This document shows, in pieces, positions 61,492 to 64,000 of a stretch of 64,000 bases of DNA (its first letter is position 1; every line of letters begins with the position of its first letter). Position numbers and translations under genes: made by a program. The DNA lies in contig NZ_JAKEUO010000007.1 of assembly GCF_022397915.1 (NCBI RefSeq), positions 62,409 to 126,408 of the forward strand, written 5' to 3'. The notes under the pieces were generated by a model. That model made no database searches. It was not told where the DNA came from and saw only the letters and a list, made by a program, of their open reading frames with translations. Source of the DNA: Vibrio sp. Isolate34. Lineage in GTDB: Bacteria; Pseudomonadota; Gammaproteobacteria; Enterobacterales; Vibrionaceae.

Positions 61492-62442
61492 TCAATAACC
61501 GAAAAATTGCGCCCACTGACACCACACATCTTGTAAGCCCAATCGGTCGCCTTTACTAAACGATATTTCGTGCCCAGGTTTAGCTTGTGCTAAGCGCGGT
61601 AAGTCGATTCTCGCAACACAACCAATCTTTGGGTAACCACCAATGGTTTGTCGGTCGTTGAGCAACACTATAGGTTGCCCGTCTTGGGGGATTTGAATCG
61701 CCCCAAGCGCAATGCCTTCCGACAGTAAAGAAATATCTGGAGACTCAACCACATCGCCATTGAGCCGGTAACCCATTCGATTCGAGTTTTGGTCAACGAT
61801 GTATTGAGCGTTGTAGAAGGTTTCTTTTGCTGACTCTGTGAATAGCTCGTTTTGATAGCCTTCAATCACGCGTAAATTGACGGGCAAATTGTAATCGGGT
61901 TTGTAACGAAAGGTGACACTCAGAGCCTTAAAAGGGGTAGAGAGGTCATGTTGAGTAAAACTTATCTTTTGGCCTTTTTGGCAAGGCTGTCCATCTTGAG
62001 TTAGACCTCCAATTTTTTCTCGCGTCACAGTCGAGCTGCTATTGAGAGTATTGGGAACGTTGAAGCCGCCTTTAATCGCCAGGTATGCTCGCAAGCCATT
62101 CTTAGGTAATCCAAATGAGAGAACTTGTCCTTTATAGGCTTGGAAGGTGCTCCAATTATCTAATAGCTTCCCATCCAACGAGGCTTGTAGATCGCCGCCG
62201 CACAACGCCATCTCGCAATCTGAGTCGATTTTTAATGCACATTGTCCAAGTGTGATCTCTAAGGCTGCTTGGTTGACTGGGTTTCCAAGTAAGTGGTTCG
62301 CCCAACTATAAGAGTAGTCATCAACAGGGCCACCTTGGGTAAGCCCTAGATGAGCTACGCCAAAACGGCCAAAGTCTTGAATCAGACTCAATGGTCCGGG
62401 TTTGATTACGGTGAGGGTCGGGTTAGCCTTTACCTTACCCAT
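61492..62442 (-). CDS. pxpC: 5-oxoprolinase subunit PxpC
   Basis: A 316-residue protein of the biotin-dependent carboxyltransferase/AHS2 family (TVIKPGPLSLIQDFGRFGVAHLGLTQGGPVDDYSY; QDGQPIVLLNDRQTIGGYPKIG). With PxpA and PxpB it forms the ATP-dependent prokaryotic 5-oxoprolinase that opens 5-oxoproline to glutamate. It overlaps the pxpB stop by eight bases. GGAGG is eight bases before ATG 62442; a GTG frame from 62457 was not chosen because its ribosome site would be absent. Confidence 0.95.
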   Translation of the reverse strand: MGKVKANPTLTVIKPGPLSLIQDFGRFGVAHLGLTQGGPVDDYSYSWANHLLGNPVNQAALEITLGQCALKIDSDCEMALCGGDLQASLDGKLLDNWSTFQAYKGQVLSFGLPKNGLRAYLAIKGGFNVPNTLNSSSTVTREKIGGLTQDGQPCQKGQKISFTQHDLSTPFKALSVTFRYKPDYNLPVNLRVIEGYQNELFTESAKETFYNAQYIVDQNSNRMGYRLNGDVVESPDISLLSEGIALGAIQIPQDGQPIVLLNDRQTIGGYPKIGCVARIDLPRLAQAKPGHEISFSKGDRLGLQDVWCQWAQFFGY

Positions 62443-63196
62443 GAGCGTCACCTCCACTAATCTCCGCAGACCTAAGCTTCATAAACTCGTGTTTTGATAT
62501 CGATTTGAAACGCACACTGTTGCCGACATTAAGCAGGGATAATGGACCTTGTGTGATATCTGCTTTACTCAATTGGCTATGGTCAAACAGCGATAAAGGG
62601 CAGTTACCAATAATGTTCCAACCACCTGGTGAATCAGATGGGTAAACCGCGGTTTTCGAGTCTGCAATCGCGATGCTGCCTTTAGGAACACTTAAACGTG
62701 GCGTTGAATGACGAGGTAAAGCCAGTTCGCTGACCACATCCGACATAAAAGCAAAGCCGGGAATGAACCCTATCGCGCTGACACTATATGTCTGTGAGGT
62801 GTGATGCTGGATAATATCGTCCATCGATATTCCTTTCTCTTGATATCTATCTAAATCGAGTGCTGTTTCAGGTGAATAATAGGCAGGAAGTTCAATTATG
62901 TTCGCCGTAGCGGTGGTATTCGAAAATGAAGACAAGGCCTGAGTTAACAGCGAGTTTAGCTGTGTAATAAACTGCTGTTCTGAAATTCTATAAGGTAGGT
63001 AGTCAACTAATATGGTGTGGTAGGCTGGTGTCACATTCATTAAGACTGACGCTAGGTTTTGGCGAATAGCATTGAAAAAATGCGCCATATACTGCGCATC
63101 GATAGCGCTAGAGTGAGGCTTTGAAGGTCTTAGCGTAACCAGAACGCTGCATTCAGCGACAGGCTCTATATTGAATTCAATCTGATTATTCGTCAT
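62435..63196 (-). CDS. pxpB: 5-oxoprolinase subunit PxpB
   Basis: A 253-residue protein of the AHS1/KipI family: the signature SAIGFIPGFAFMSDV, PRHSTPRLSVPKGSIAIADSKTAVYPSDSPGGWNIIG is plain. It pairs with PxpC as the ATP-dependent phosphorylating part. ATG 63196 follows GGAAAGG; an in-frame ATG at 63211 would add five residues. A 128-base gap to the pxpA stop holds two short direct repeats (ATTAATTAAAAGCTTTGG and ATCAATTAAAAGCG). Confidence 0.95.
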   Translation of the reverse strand: MTNNQIEFNIEPVAECSVLVTLRPSKPHSSAIDAQYMAHFFNAIRQNLASVLMNVTPAYHTILVDYLPYRISEQQFITQLNSLLTQALSSFSNTTATANIIELPAYYSPETALDLDRYQEKGISMDDIIQHHTSQTYSVSAIGFIPGFAFMSDVVSELALPRHSTPRLSVPKGSIAIADSKTAVYPSDSPGGWNIIGNCPLSLFDHSQLSKADITQGPLSLLNVGNSVRFKSISKHEFMKLRSAEISGGDAHG

Positions 63197-63324
63197 TTCC
63201 TTTCCATACATTTATTTCAACTTCCATGTTGAGCGCAGTATCAGCTTGCAAAGTGTTCTTAGCCAACGAGCAGAATCGCACTGGTATAAATTGAAAGCAC
63301 TGATATTAATTAAAAGCTTTGGTA

Positions 63325-64000
63325 TCAATTAAAAGCGTTAAGATCTTGTCGGATTTTTCTAATTAACGCGATGGATTGAGGGTTATCTCCGTGAACACAA
63401 ATAGTATCAGCTTCAATAGGTAACCGTTCACCCTCAATGGTTGTGACAGAACCATAGTTAATGATTTGCATGACTTGGTTATAGATATCGTCTTGATTGA
63501 CGTACACCGAGCCTTTTTGTGTTCGTGGCGCGAGATGACCAGTGTTTAAGTAGGCTCTGTCGGCGAAGGCTTCAAACAAAAGGGGTAAGTCGTGATCATC
63601 AGCGATGTCTAAATATTGTTGGTTGTCAGAAGAAGAGAGGATCATAAGAGGGATATTAAATTCCGCCACAGCTTGCGCGACGGCATTAAATACATCTGTA
63701 TTTGCCATCATATCGTTATAAAGCGCACCGTGAGGTTTCACGTAGCCGACACTTGTATGGTGATAACGGCACAGGGCTTGTAATGCACCGACTTGATAGC
63801 AAACGAGTTCACTGATTTCGTCCATACTGTGAGGAATTGACCTGCGACCAAACCCAACGAGGTCCTGATAACCAGGATGAGCACCAATTTGAGTATGATA
63901 GTGCTGGGCCAGTTTGATAGTCTTTGACATCACGTGGGGATCAGACGCATGAAAACCACAGGCGATATTTGCCATATCAACCCATTCCATGACCGATTCA
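63325..64000 (-). CDS. pxpA: 5-oxoprolinase subunit PxpA (LamB/YcsF family), 5' end cut by window edge
   Basis: About 225 residues are visible and the frame stays open to base 64000; the usual opening (DLNCDLGEGFG...) lies outside. Seen are NIACGFHASDP, IGAHPGYQDLVGFGRR, GYVKPHGALYNDM, EAFADRAY and ICVHGDNP, all family landmarks with metal- or substrate-binding His and Asp. It is the first gene seen of pxpA-pxpB-pxpC and forms with them the 5-oxoprolinase complex. Confidence 0.95.
   Translation of the reverse strand, partial: ESVMEWVDMANIACGFHASDPHVMSKTIKLAQHYHTQIGAHPGYQDLVGFGRRSIPHSMDEISELVCYQVGALQALCRYHHTSVGYVKPHGALYNDMMANTDVFNAVAQAVAEFNIPLMILSSSDNQQYLDIADDHDLPLLFEAFADRAYLNTGHLAPRTQKGSVYVNQDDIYNQVMQIINYGSVTTIEGERLPIEADTICVHGDNPQSIALIRKIRQDLNAFN

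Overview
The window reads as chromosomal DNA of a marine Vibrio-type gammaproteobacterium. Supporting this are the fadL-volA pair (VolA is a Vibrio surface lysophospholipase), FabV, a DUF3389 protein, an alx/TerC gene behind an enterobacterial/Vibrio-type yybP-ykoY leader, and generally dense, low-to-mid GC genes. The Splendidus clade would fit, but I could not test that. In V. cholerae, as I recall, several of these genes (volA/fadL, the cytochrome b561-yceI pair) lie on chromosome 2, so this may be a secondary chromosome (inference). I see no tRNA, rRNA, prophage, integron or CRISPR.

Layout. 1-2.2 kb: the start of an EAL phosphodiesterase cut by the window edge, one unknown gene, and decaying DNA including a DUF2164 gene broken by an in-frame TAG. 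2.3-7.2 kb: cytochrome b561-YceI operon, a formate/nitrite channel fused to a CBS pair, a divergent LysR regulator and a DUF1097 membrane protein. 7.3-14.7 kb: YbjD-like OLD nuclease, a 5'-nucleotidase-like enzyme without export signal, a 31-residue membrane peptide, the Mn riboswitch with alx, a 62-residue peptide and RhlE. 14.9-22.4 kb: envelope genes, namely a TamA-like Omp85 protein, a PLD-family lipoprotein, a carboxylesterase-like lipoprotein whose catalytic Ser and His are both replaced, and an unknown beta-barrel. 22.7-25.1 kb: DUF1656/HlyD/FUSC efflux operon, divergent from aspT-aspD-pdxY (25.6-30.1 kb), which couples aspartate decarboxylation to antiport and probably to PLP supply.

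30.3-41.4 kb is again envelope and lipid biology: patatin lipoprotein, a small periplasmic protein, LysR, a POTRA-less Omp85 barrel behind a sigma-E-like promoter and a terminator hairpin, PhnA-type protein, VolA and FadL with a FadR-like operator, a site-2 protease and an M48 lipoprotein. 41.5-50.2 kb: MenI-type thioesterase, DUF3389, SgrR plus an EamA exporter, a MITE-like element, zinc-ribbon protein, YjdF-like protein, 2OG-Fe(II) oxygenase, J-domain protein and a lone PBP2. 50.4-64 kb: ABC-class ATPase, GAF-GGDEF-EAL phosphodiesterase, FabV, TesA divergent from YbbA-YbbP, a DnaA-box cluster, an FAD-dependent oxidoreductase and the pxpABC 5-oxoprolinase operon, whose pxpA runs off the window.

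The best candidates for something undescribed are the pseudo-esterase lipoprotein with its neighbouring beta-barrel (18.4-22.4 kb), the sigma-E-like promoter/short transcript/Omp85 arrangement (33.2-34.5 kb), the FocA-CBS fusion with an internal ribosome-binding site, the 15-bp degenerate repeat array behind it, and the 282-bp MITE-like element inserted six bases before a start codon. All functional assignments come from reading sequence and recalled family knowledge; no database search was run.
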